The notes under the pieces are model-generated. The model had not been told where the DNA came from and made no database searches. It saw nothing but the letters and a program-made list of their open reading frames with translations. A program made the position numbers and the translations under genes. Positions 19,522-27,139 of a stretch of DNA of 64,000 nucleotides are shown one piece after another; the first letter of the stretch is position 1, and each line of letters begins with the position of its first letter. This DNA is from Blastomonas ursincola. Its GTDB lineage: Bacteria > Pseudomonadota > Alphaproteobacteria > Sphingomonadales > Sphingomonadaceae. Location of the stretch: NCBI RefSeq assembly GCF_013607875.1, contig NZ_VDES01000002.1:62001-126000 (forward strand), in the 5' to 3' direction.

Positions 19522-19568
19522 TCGCGCGCCGAACCTAGCCATCTTCCCAGTTCGATGAAGGACAAGCC

Positions 19569-22073
19569 ATGCGTGTTTCATGGATTGCTGCGCTGTGCCT
19601 GCTGGCGGCAGGTCCAGCAGCGACTAAGCCCTATCAGATCGAAGATATGCTCAAGCTGCAAAGCTATGGCAAAGCCCAGCTCTCGCCTGACGGCCAATGG
19701 GCGGTAATCGAGCGCTTCAGGCCTTACGACAGCGCTGCGGCCTATGGCTTCGATGTCTTCAACAAGCGGATGCTGGGCCAGATATGGAAAGTGGATTTGA
19801 AAGACGGAAGGCCACCAGAGCTTCTGTTCGAACAAGATCCTGATGCTGGCTACTGGGCGGGCAGCCTGTCTCCCGACGGGCAGCACCTGACCGTGTTCCG
19901 GCTGGAAACAGACAAACTGTCTCTTGGCATCGTACGCACCGCCGATCGATCGGTCCGATGGCTCGATATCAATCCAGTCCCTGCCCTGCTCAATCCGGTG
20001 CCCATCTGGCGCGGAAACAGCCGGCTGATCGTCCTGGCCAGCGAGGCAGACGAAATTGCCTACCCTCTCGATTCGGGCAACAGATTGCAGCGCAGGCTTC
20101 CCGTCCTATGGCAGCGCACAGCGTCCGGTCAGATCCCGGGCATGACCTTGACTACCAGCAAATCCATAAACCCATCTGGCCAGCGCTCCCATCGCCAGGT
20201 AATGGAGATAGACCTTGCGAGCCATGGCCAGCGTCTTCTCGCCAGGGGCCAGGTCGTCGATCTGGCGGTTTCAGCCGACGGAAACTGGCTCGCCTTGCTC
20301 GAGGAAACGTCAGATGCTGCGCCGGCCCCAGCAGAACCGGTTTCCCCCAGCGCACGTCCAAGGCACCATCGCGTCCGGCTGATATCGCTGGCCGACGGCC
20401 AAGTGATACAACCCTGCCCAACATGCGATATCCTACCCGGCCTCTTGGCATGGTCGGACCGGAGTTCCGCGCTGGTCGTCTCGGTCGGTTCCGCGCAGTC
20501 GCCCCAAGGCCAGTTCATACGCATCGATCCGGACAAAGGCTCGGTCGTTGCGCTCACCGATAAGACGAGTCAGCCTTGGGTTGCAGACAATGACAGCGGG
20601 GCAAGGATCGTCCGCGCCGGGTGGCACCAGGGAATACCTCGGATGCTGCTCAGAGCAAAGGACGGCCAACCGATATGGTCCAAACCGGGCGAGGCCGGGG
20701 CACCGAAGGAAACGCTACCATGTTCCGCTCTGCAAATCGCGAGCAATGGACGCGCGCTTCTGGTGCCCTGTTCTTCCGGGCTGTGGCGAATATTCCCTGG
20801 CGGCAAGCCCGAACAACTGATCGGTGGTGCAGCGCGCCTCGACCAGCCTTTCGAAGAGACATTCGATACAGGCATAACCGAGCGCTACCGAGCCATTGTA
20901 CCAGCCAGCGATCGCAGCTTCTGGGTGCAAAAGACACAGGAAGCAGCAGCCATCACGCCAAATGGCAGAAGGGTGTTAACGGCAAAGCTGCCATTGCGCA
21001 CAAGCCGCCTGCTCCTTTTCTCTGCCAAAAGCGGCAAGGGACTGGCGGTTTCCAGAACCGGTAGCGGGGCCAGCCAATTATGGCGCATAGGCACCAACAG
21101 GGCACCAGAGCTGCTCGACACGATCAACGGCCATCTGGAAAACGTCGAACCCCCGGAGGCCATAGCATTGCCATCGCAGGTTCCGGATCGCGTCCACTGG
21201 CTGCTGTTGCCTGTACATGCAAGGCCTGGCGAGCGTGTTCCGATGGTGATCATGCCCTATCCGGGCGCACAATATGCCAGGGTCAGCGGACCGCCGATCA
21301 CACCCGACTCCGTAGTCAGTGTCGCAAATCCCCTGCTGGCACTGCAGTTGGGTTATGCCGTGCTTCTGCCCAGCCTGCGCCATGACCGATTTTCTGGCGA
21401 GCCAGCTGAGGGATTGGTTGACCAGATCGAGGCAGCAACCGATCGCGCAGTTGCGTCCGGTCGCATCGACAGGGACCGGATTGCAGTCTTCGGTCACAGC
21501 TTCGGAGGCTATACCGCCTTACTTACTGCCAGCCGAAGCAAGCGCTTCCAGGCCTTCATCGCTGCCGCTGCGGTGCCTGATCTCTTTCTGCAACATGGGT
21601 CGTTGCTGCCTTATGACACTGTGGGCCTTGAACAGGGCTATCCGCTGGGCAGCGCTTATGGATGGGCGGAGCTTGGTCAGGCGGGCCTGCAAGCAGCGCC
21701 GTGGCACCAGCCCGACCGGTACATCCGTAACAGCCCCTATTTCTCGCTGCACCATATCGCCTCGCCAGTCCTTCTGATCCACGGTGATCTTGACCCTGTC
21801 TCGCAGCAAGGTGCTGAAAGGATGTTTTCAGGGCTCTACCGCGAGGGAAAGGACGTCTCGCTCCTTCGCTTCTGGGGTGAAGGGCATGTCGTCCGCAGCC
21901 CCGCCAACATTCGGGCCATGTGGCAGCATATCGACCAATGGCTTGCCGACAAGCTCATGAACAAGAGGCATGCCTCCCCACACAGCATGGAAAAGCGGCG
22001 AGCAGATCCGTTCAGCGTGGATACGGACAAAGGCCCTGGGGCAATTGAGCCCGCACCATCGGGCAATCTTTGA
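19569..22073 (+). CDS. S9 (prolyl oligopeptidase) family hydrolase, probable lasso peptide isopeptidase
   Basis: An 834-residue exported serine hydrolase: signal peptide (ending near AATKPY), N-terminal beta-propeller repeats (QLSPDGQWAVIERF, SLSPDGQHLTVF), then an alpha/beta-hydrolase domain. The catalytic triad is intact: Ser644 in GHSFGGY, Asp742 in HGDLDP and His773 in WGEGHV. Lasso isopeptidases such as AtxE2 and SpI-IsoP are propeller-hydrolase enzymes of this family that open the macrolactam bond. They are usually near 700 residues, so this one is long, with a polar C-terminal extension. It follows the receptor gene by 47 bases. Family is sure; isopeptidase role is inferred from context. 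An ordinary dipeptidyl peptidase is the alternative. Confidence 0.8.
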   Translation: MRVSWIAALCLLAAGPAATKPYQIEDMLKLQSYGKAQLSPDGQWAVIERFRPYDSAAAYGFDVFNKRMLGQIWKVDLKDGRPPELLFEQDPDAGYWAGSLSPDGQHLTVFRLETDKLSLGIVRTADRSVRWLDINPVPALLNPVPIWRGNSRLIVLASEADEIAYPLDSGNRLQRRLPVLWQRTASGQIPGMTLTTSKSINPSGQRSHRQVMEIDLASHGQRLLARGQVVDLAVSADGNWLALLEETSDAAPAPAEPVSPSARPRHHRVRLISLADGQVIQPCPTCDILPGLLAWSDRSSALVVSVGSAQSPQGQFIRIDPDKGSVVALTDKTSQPWVADNDSGARIVRAGWHQGIPRMLLRAKDGQPIWSKPGEAGAPKETLPCSALQIASNGRALLVPCSSGLWRIFPGGKPEQLIGGAARLDQPFEETFDTGITERYRAIVPASDRSFWVQKTQEAAAITPNGRRVLTAKLPLRTSRLLLFSAKSGKGLAVSRTGSGASQLWRIGTNRAPELLDTINGHLENVEPPEAIALPSQVPDRVHWLLLPVHARPGERVPMVIMPYPGAQYARVSGPPITPDSVVSVANPLLALQLGYAVLLPSLRHDRFSGEPAEGLVDQIEAATDRAVASGRIDRDRIAVFGHSFGGYTALLTASRSKRFQAFIAAAAVPDLFLQHGSLLPYDTVGLEQGYPLGSAYGWAELGQAGLQAAPWHQPDRYIRNSPYFSLHHIASPVLLIHGDLDPVSQQGAERMFSGLYREGKDVSLLRFWGEGHVVRSPANIRAMWQHIDQWLADKLMNKRHASPHSMEKRRADPFSVDTDKGPGAIEPAPSGNL

Positions 22074-22450
22074 CGCGCGCACGAAATCGGCCAACACAAC
22101 TTGTTGGCTTCGGATTCAGATACTCTGTCAACGGTAAACACAAGACGATAATGCTCTCTCGGGCATTGGCGAGCAAATCACCAACAATGGATTCAAGGGC
22201 TATGGCTCCCGCTTTTTTGGTCAAACGGCGATCCGTGCATGGGATGATGGTTCGAGATCAGTGATATCACTGCGATCAGGAGGTCACGAAGGGCCGCAGG
22301 TGGCCGCTTCTTGGCCTTTTCACGGAAAGACAGTTTGGAACGGCGAGCACGTTTCCACAGTTTTTCGATCAATTGCTAAAAAAGGCGTCGTCTATCGCAT
22401 CATGATAGCTTAGACCGACTACAATTGGAACAAAAGTCGGAGGCATGCAC
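22074..22450. other. Regulatory gap upstream of mucR
   Basis: About 375 bases without a recognisable gene. It contains the palindrome at 22259-22272 and, near 22400, an AT-rich stretch with ATCATGAT that may include the mucR promoter. Confidence 0.45.
22259..22272. promoter_or_regulatory. 14-bp perfect palindrome, possible operator
   Basis: CAGTGATATCACTG is a perfect palindrome in the gap between the isopeptidase and mucR genes. Its binding protein is unknown. Confidence 0.4.
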
Positions 22451-22882
22451 ATGAACGATCAGCCCGAAGAACACTTGATCACCCTCACGGCGGATATCGT
22501 TGCCGCACATGTCGCAAATAACAGCGTTGCCTTGGCTGATATCCCTAATCTTATTGGAAGCGTCCATGCTGCGCTGGCGGGATTGTCGATGACAGAGGCG
22601 CCGGCACCAGTCGCGGAACGACCGCAGCCTGCTGTGTCGATCCGCTCATCTGTCAAGAACGACTATCTCGTATGCCTCGAGGATGGCAAGAAAATGAAGA
22701 TGCTCAAGCGATACCTCGCCGTGCAGTACAACATGACACCGGACGAGTACCGTGAGCGTTGGGGTCTGCCTAAAGATTATCCCATGGTCGCCCCGGCCTA
22801 TGCGGCCAAACGCCGTGAACTTGCCAAGACGATTGGTCTCGGCCGCAGCCCAAATGCGGGGCGGGGTCGAAAGAAAGCCTGA
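22451..22882 (+). CDS. MucR/Ros family zinc-finger transcriptional regulator
   Basis: A complete 143-residue MucR protein: the N-terminal helical region (LTADIVAAHVANNSVALADIPNLIGSVHAAL), the finger core (VCLEDGKKMKMLKRYL) and the TPDEYRERWGLPKDYPMVAP block, then a basic tail (GRGRKKA). The start at 22451 is chosen because GGAGG (22439-22443) is seven bases upstream; the ATG at 22445 is too close. It sits in the middle of the lasso locus, between the isopeptidase and the biosynthetic genes. It closely resembles the protein at 1-307. It probably acts as a silencer or tuner of element genes. Confidence 0.93.
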   Translation: MNDQPEEHLITLTADIVAAHVANNSVALADIPNLIGSVHAALAGLSMTEAPAPVAERPQPAVSIRSSVKNDYLVCLEDGKKMKMLKRYLAVQYNMTPDEYRERWGLPKDYPMVAPAYAAKRRELAKTIGLGRSPNAGRGRKKA

Positions 22883-22933
22883 GGGCACCTTAGCAAGGGG
22901 CGACGCCCGCCATGTGTTCCGGCAAGAGCGCGT

Positions 22934-23446
22934 TCAGGAAGCCTTTGGCTTGAAATTCGATCGAACAGGCTGTGCGGCTTGCCGGACCATCTTCGGAGCT
23001 TTCGCCTCCAACCAGTTTTCTGCGAAAGTATCTCGCTTCCGGACATGCTCCGCCAAATCACGGCAAAGCCGTGTAATGCCGCCGATGATGGTGCGTGACT
23101 GCAGATAAACGATATCCGGACCCAGATCTTCGTTGAGATCGCGCAGAGCAAGCAGGACAATATGCATCAGCTTGTTGTCCGCACAGCGTTCGGCAAATTC
23201 GACAGAGCCCATCGGCACGACAGCCAGCAATGCCACTGGGTCGCAGTTCGCCACTTCGGCAAACCGCTTCAGACGATCATATGTGATTTTACCCTGGCCC
23301 GCCTCGAGATGTTCATACGATCGCAACGGCATGCCCATCGCGCGAGCGACTTCGGATGTGCGAAGGCGTCGGGCCTTGCGTATCTTGCGCAGTGCCTCGG
23401 CTACAAGAGCATTCTCGGGCAAGCTGTCTTCCGATTTTTCTTCCAT
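22934..23446 (-). CDS. XRE-family helix-turn-helix regulator
   Basis: About 170 residues. The HTH lies at about residues 15-70 (LRKIRKARRLRTSEVARAMGMPLRSYEHLEAGQGKITYDRLKRFAEV). A helical C-terminal domain of about 100 residues and a basic tail follow. The start at 23446 has AGGTGG just upstream; a longer frame to 23530 begins with a hydrophobic stretch that does not suit a cytoplasmic regulator. It converges on mucR and diverges from gntR; the 17-bp palindrome at 23524-23540 lies between the two diverging starts. It may repress the biosynthetic operon or control element excision. Confidence 0.82.
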   Translation of the reverse strand: MEEKSEDSLPENALVAEALRKIRKARRLRTSEVARAMGMPLRSYEHLEAGQGKITYDRLKRFAEVANCDPVALLAVVPMGSVEFAERCADNKLMHIVLLALRDLNEDLGPDIVYLQSRTIIGGITRLCRDLAEHVRKRDTFAENWLEAKAPKMVRQAAQPVRSNFKPKAS

Positions 23447-23523
23447 CCGTCCACCTGCCTTGTCTGACCCGAAGGAAATTAGGACCACGATGTAAAGCGC
23501 TAATGATAGCCGAGAGCGTGTTA

Positions 23524-23540
23524 ATTTCAAAGTTTGAAAT
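23524..23540. promoter_or_regulatory. 17-bp palindrome between xre and gntR, likely operator
   Basis: ATTTCAAA-G-TTTGAAAT is a perfect 8-1-8 inverted repeat in AT-rich DNA between two divergent regulator genes. A second inverted repeat, CTCGAA/TTCGAG, lies at 23577-23598. Either could be bound by the XRE or the GntR protein. Confidence 0.55.
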
Positions 23541-23740
23541 ATTCCGCCATAATTTGGTTCTAAAATCGCAACTTATCTCGAAAAAACGTAAATTCGAGGG
23601 TAAATATCGGCAGAACAAGGAATATTCCATACCGCAATTTTGGATGATGTGCCTACTACGGCTGCTTGCCTGATCAAGACAGAGACTTGTGATTCGCTCA
23701 TGCCACAATGGACATTCCAGTCCAAGCAAGGGAGATCACT

Positions 23741-24373
23741 ATGGCCCTGTCCAAGCCGCCTGCGTTTGAGCAGGCTTACGCGTTTCTACATTATCGCCTA
23801 CGAAACGGGGACTACATGCCTGGATCCAGGGTCCAGGCAGGAGATGTTGTCTCTGTGTTGGGCATTAGCGCTACTCCAGTCCGCGAAGCGCTGTCGAGAC
23901 TGGCAGGTCAAGGCTTGCTGATTGATCGCCGCGCCATGGGGTATTTTGTACCGCCCGTTGATCCAGTCGACCTTCGTGATCTGTACTCACTAGCGTCCAT
24001 GCTGGCGGTGTCTGCAATGCGATCGATCAATCTGCCATCGCTCGACAGGCAACGCTACGGTACGGGTGCAGAGCTTCCGTGCGGATGCGCCGGCGAACTC
24101 CTGGTGACGATCGCATCGCTGACCGCGAACTCTGCGCTCTGCTTGGTTGCAGCCAATGTCGATGATCGGCTGGCTCCGTTTGCAGCAGTGGAAAAAGCCA
24201 TGTTCGGCGAGGTAGATCGCGAGCAAGGCGAGTTTGTGCATTGGCTGGCCAGCTGTGACCAGCGACAGTGCGTCTTGAATGTTGCGCGCTTCTATCGCCG
24301 CCGAATGCGATCGACGATGGATATCGCGGCGTCGGCAAGCGCATCGATGTCAGCGCGCGAGAATATATTCTGA
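23741..24373 (+). CDS. GntR-family regulator of the lasso locus
   Basis: About 210 residues. The N-terminal winged helix has the GntR pattern (AYAFLHYRLRNGDYMPGSRVQAGDVVSVLGISATPVREALSRLAGQGLL). The C-terminal helical domain is shorter and less conserved than in FadR types. The start at 23741 follows AAGGGAG; an ATG at 23708 would add 11 residues. GntR genes are regular members of isopeptidase-type lasso loci. It ends 77 bases before the precursor gene, so it could control, or be cotranscribed with, the A-B-C genes. Confidence 0.85.
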   Translation: MALSKPPAFEQAYAFLHYRLRNGDYMPGSRVQAGDVVSVLGISATPVREALSRLAGQGLLIDRRAMGYFVPPVDPVDLRDLYSLASMLAVSAMRSINLPSLDRQRYGTGAELPCGCAGELLVTIASLTANSALCLVAANVDDRLAPFAAVEKAMFGEVDREQGEFVHWLASCDQRQCVLNVARFYRRRMRSTMDIAASASASMSARENIF

Positions 24374-24450
24374 ATATGATTTGAGTAGATCAAGCATGCA
24401 GCCTTCAATGACATTGTCGCAAACGCGGCATTTCAACAAAGGAGGCTGAA

Positions 24451-24567
24451 ATGATGAATGTCACTCAACCCAAGCTGATCCGTCTCGGAAGCATCCGGCG
24501 CGATACCAAGGCCATCGTCACGGCTGGCCAGCAGGAAGAATTCCTGCCGATCCTCTCCTACAATTGA
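24451..24567 (+). CDS. Lasso peptide precursor (A protein)
   Basis: A 38-codon gene with a strong AGGAGG (24440-24445) directly upstream and B and C genes downstream. The leader is residues 1-20. It has the lasso leader spacing P7-x-L9-x3-G13-x5-T19-x20, with Thr at the penultimate leader position, needed for recognition by RRE and protease. The predicted core is AIVTAGQQEEFLPILSYN (18 residues): Ala1 would be joined to the Glu9 side chain in a nine-residue ring, leaving a nine-residue loop and tail with Phe11, Leu12, Ile14, Leu15 and Tyr17 as possible steric locks. Ala at core position 1 is rarer than Gly but known. ATG 24451 or 24454 may be the start. I do not recall this core among described lasso peptides. 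Confidence 0.88.
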   Translation: MMNVTQPKLIRLGSIRRDTKAIVTAGQQEEFLPILSYN

Positions 24568-24575
24568 CCTTGGAA

Positions 24576-24599
24576 CGGGGTGGCGGCCTCGCCGCCCCG
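24576..24599 (+). promoter_or_regulatory. Stem-loop between precursor and B genes
   Basis: CGGGGTGGC (24576-24584) pairs with GCCGCCCCG (24591-24599), nine pairs including one G-U, around a six-base loop. There is no T run. Such a hairpin after the precursor gene is consistent with partial termination or mRNA protection giving more precursor than enzyme. Confidence 0.65.
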
Positions 24600-24609
24600 C
24601 TTCTCGATC

Positions 24610-25254
24610 ATGCCCATCAGACCATCTGACCATGTCCGAATTGCCGATGTCGCGGGGGACCTCGTCCTGCTCGACCTGCGGCAGGATGATTATCTGGCAC
24701 TATCCAGCTGCCATGCGGGACCCGTTTTTGCCGCATTGGAGGGCAAGGACCATGACCCTGCCGATCCGATCTTGCAGGAGCTGCTGGAAAACCGGTTGGT
24801 TCAGATGGCAGCTGAACCTTGGGAACAGGCCGACTCGATCCACGTTCTGCCATTGCCCGAGCCAGCACGCTCCAACAGCCTCTACAAGGGGTGGATGCTG
24901 CTGGCGTTTGCACTGGCGGTGCTCTTGACCCTCGCTTCCTACTATCGCTCGACCAAAGCCCTGGCTAGCCAAGCATTCAGCTGTGGCAACCGATCCGAAT
25001 TTTCGCCCGAGCGCATGGCAGGTATTGTCCGATGGTTCGAGAGTTTGCGGATTTTCATACCTCGAACCGGCAGATGCCTCGTCCAATCGCTGCTTCTACT
25101 TCACTTCCTGCGTCTGCTACGTATTCCTTCTGAGCTGGTATTCGGCGTTCGAACGCATCCTTTCGAAGCCCATTGCTGGGTGGAATGGAACTCGCGCGTG
25201 CTCAACGACAGTGTCGATCATGTCTGCTGGTACACTGTCATTGCCCGCTTCTGA
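24610..25254 (+). CDS. Lasso peptide biosynthesis B protein: PqqD-like leader-binding domain fused to transglutaminase-like protease
   Basis: A 214-residue protein. Residues 1-80 form the PqqD-like recognition element (HVRIADVAGDLVLLDLRQDDYLAL). A hydrophobic helix at 94-110 is followed by the transglutaminase-like peptidase domain. Catalytic residues are Cys156 in RTGRCLVQS, His188 in EAHCWVEW and Asp200 in VLND. It would bind the precursor leader and cut after the leader Lys20, using ATP. The start at ATG 24610 matches the family start; the GTG at 24580 lies inside the intergenic stem. The 3' end overlaps the cyclase gene by 35 bases. Confidence 0.93.
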   Translation: MPIRPSDHVRIADVAGDLVLLDLRQDDYLALSSCHAGPVFAALEGKDHDPADPILQELLENRLVQMAAEPWEQADSIHVLPLPEPARSNSLYKGWMLLAFALAVLLTLASYYRSTKALASQAFSCGNRSEFSPERMAGIVRWFESLRIFIPRTGRCLVQSLLLLHFLRLLRIPSELVFGVRTHPFEAHCWVEWNSRVLNDSVDHVCWYTVIARF

Positions 25255-27007
25255 GCAGGCCTCGTTCTGTGCGATCGTCGCAATGAACGCAGGCTGCCAA
25301 GCGCTTGAAGAAAAAAGAGCTGCAACCCTTCGTCTACAAGGCAAATGTGCGGACATGCGTCCCGTGATGCACAGCCCGCAAGCTACATTGCTTGCCGAGA
25401 AAGCGTTGCCCCTCCTCATATCTCCAGATCAAGGCGTCGCATTGCTTGGCGAAGCGTTTCCCAGGAAGCATAAAACCCTGGAGGAGACCGTGCAGTCGCT
25501 CGAGGGTGATCGACCCAAAGCTGCGGCTGTAACGGTCAGCGAAAGCCTCTGGGGTAGATACACTCTCTTTTGCATCGACCGTCATTCTGGGGGCTGCGCC
25601 TGGTACCGCGAGCCCTCTGGTGGCCAAAGGCTTTACACCTGGCGTGTTGGCGCCATCAGCATCGTGACGGATTGCCTATCATCCGAGATCATCGCAGCGA
25701 TCGGCCGTCGCCCCAGCATCAACTGGGAACGGGTGGCCCAGTTGATACGCCAAACAGAAATGTCGGCATCGTTCTGCGCGCTGAACGAGATTGAGATTGT
25801 TCAGCCGGGCATGTTGGGGACATGCTCGGACAGCCGGATCGCATCAACAACAATCTGGTCTCCCGAACGCTTCTGCGCCGCCAGCAGGATAGAGGAAGCA
25901 GAACAACTTCCCAAACTTGCCGCGGAGTGTGTCTCGCGTTGGCTGGATGGTCACTCCCGGGTGACTATTGAACTCTCGGGCGGCCTCGACTCTTCGATTG
26001 TGGCTGGCCTCCTGGCGAACGATCCGAAATCGCCATTCATCCAGGGACTCACAATCATTCCCGAGTCTCCGGGCGGTGACGAACGTGCCTATGCTCGAAG
26101 CGTCGCTAGGAAGTGGAACTTTGGCCTTGTGGAAACCCGCGTAACACCCGAGCAGCTCAACTACCTCGAGTTGCTAGCTGCAACCCCCACCGTGGAGCCG
26201 GCCGTATACGGGTTGGACGTGCTGGCCGACCGCCTATCGTCAGATTTAGCCGACACATTCGGGGCGACGCGCATATTCAGCGGACAGGGGGGAGATGCCA
26301 TTTTCTTCCAGCCGCAAGTCGCCGCCATTGCAGCTGATTATTTCCAGTCCGAGGGACTCACCCAAAGGTTCTTCAGGATCGCATCCAGCATAGCCCTAGC
26401 GACCAACACATCACTATGGACTGTCCTTCGGAGCGCATTGAGTTCCGCTGCATCATTCGAGCAGAGAGAGATACCTGCTGCCATCGGAGGTCCTATTGGA
26501 AGGCACGTGTGGGACGGCGAAAGACTCTTGCACCCTTGGAATGCTGAAAGTCAGCATCTGCCCGCGGGGAAGAGATTGCAGATCGCCATGCTCACTCATT
26601 GCCAGCTGTTTCACAGGGCAACCCGCACAGCGGCCAATCGCCGGCTTGTTCACCCTCTGCTCTCCCAACCGATTGTCGAAGCGTGCTTGGGCATACCGAC
26701 TTGGGAACTTGTGCCCGATCGACGCGAGCGTGGATTAGCACGGGACCTGTTCGGCAAATTGCTACCGCAGCAGGTTCGGGCCAGAAGGGGCAAAGGTGAG
26801 GCGTCTGGATTTTACAACCGCGTTATCAACGCGCATTTGCCGGAGCTTCGCCCATTGCTCATGGATGGTGCTCTGGCAAGCGCAGGCGTCATAGCGCCCG
26901 GGTTGCTTGATAGCTGGCTGACGACCGAGCACCTACTCTGGAAGGACGATCATCCCACAATCGGTGCGTTGATCTCGCTCGAACTATGGGCGCGACAATG
27001 GATGTAG
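25220..27007 (+). CDS. Lasso peptide isopeptide-bond-forming cyclase (C protein, asparagine-synthetase-like)
   Basis: A 595-residue enzyme. The N-terminal part corresponds to the glutaminase-like domain of AsnB but lacks the catalytic Cys at position 2, as in lasso cyclases. The ATP-binding PP-loop SGGLDSS is at residues 253-259, followed by the AsnB-like synthetase fold (FSGQGGDAIFF, RRLVHPLLSQPIVEACLGIP). It would adenylate the Glu9 side chain of the core and join it to the Ala1 amine. The ATG at 25220 overlaps the end of the B gene; the open frame extends upstream inside B, but that sequence is antisense-like filler. The ribosome binding site is weak, suggesting coupling. It is AT-richer than the flanking chromosome. 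Confidence 0.93.
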   Translation: MSAGTLSLPASEQASFCAIVAMNAGCQALEEKRAATLRLQGKCADMRPVMHSPQATLLAEKALPLLISPDQGVALLGEAFPRKHKTLEETVQSLEGDRPKAAAVTVSESLWGRYTLFCIDRHSGGCAWYREPSGGQRLYTWRVGAISIVTDCLSSEIIAAIGRRPSINWERVAQLIRQTEMSASFCALNEIEIVQPGMLGTCSDSRIASTTIWSPERFCAASRIEEAEQLPKLAAECVSRWLDGHSRVTIELSGGLDSSIVAGLLANDPKSPFIQGLTIIPESPGGDERAYARSVARKWNFGLVETRVTPEQLNYLELLAATPTVEPAVYGLDVLADRLSSDLADTFGATRIFSGQGGDAIFFQPQVAAIAADYFQSEGLTQRFFRIASSIALATNTSLWTVLRSALSSAASFEQREIPAAIGGPIGRHVWDGERLLHPWNAESQHLPAGKRLQIAMLTHCQLFHRATRTAANRRLVHPLLSQPIVEACLGIPTWELVPDRRERGLARDLFGKLLPQQVRARRGKGEASGFYNRVINAHLPELRPLLMDGALASAGVIAPGLLDSWLTTEHLLWKDDHPTIGALISLELWARQWM

Positions 27008-27139
27008 GGAGCCCAACGATAGTAATAATGTTCCAGACAAGCATCAAAAGCACTTTCACGAATATCACGGCGCCGGTGCAATTCCTGTAACTTGAATTTA
27101 TAGCTCGGGAACCAGAAGAATTCCAACCTGCCCAGGTAT

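Noticed and set aside
24526-24567. Alternative lasso core beginning with Gly (after VTA, also Thr at -2)
   Set aside because: Glu would be at positions 4 and 5, too early for a 7-9 residue ring, and the leader motif spacing would be broken.
24580-24609. GTG start for the B protein 30 bases upstream
   Set aside because: It lies inside the intergenic stem-loop, has no good ribosome binding site and adds non-conserved residues.
27008-27139. ABC transporter or immunity gene downstream of the cyclase
   Set aside because: The gap is 132 bases, AT-rich and without an open frame of use; no lasso exporter exists in the window.
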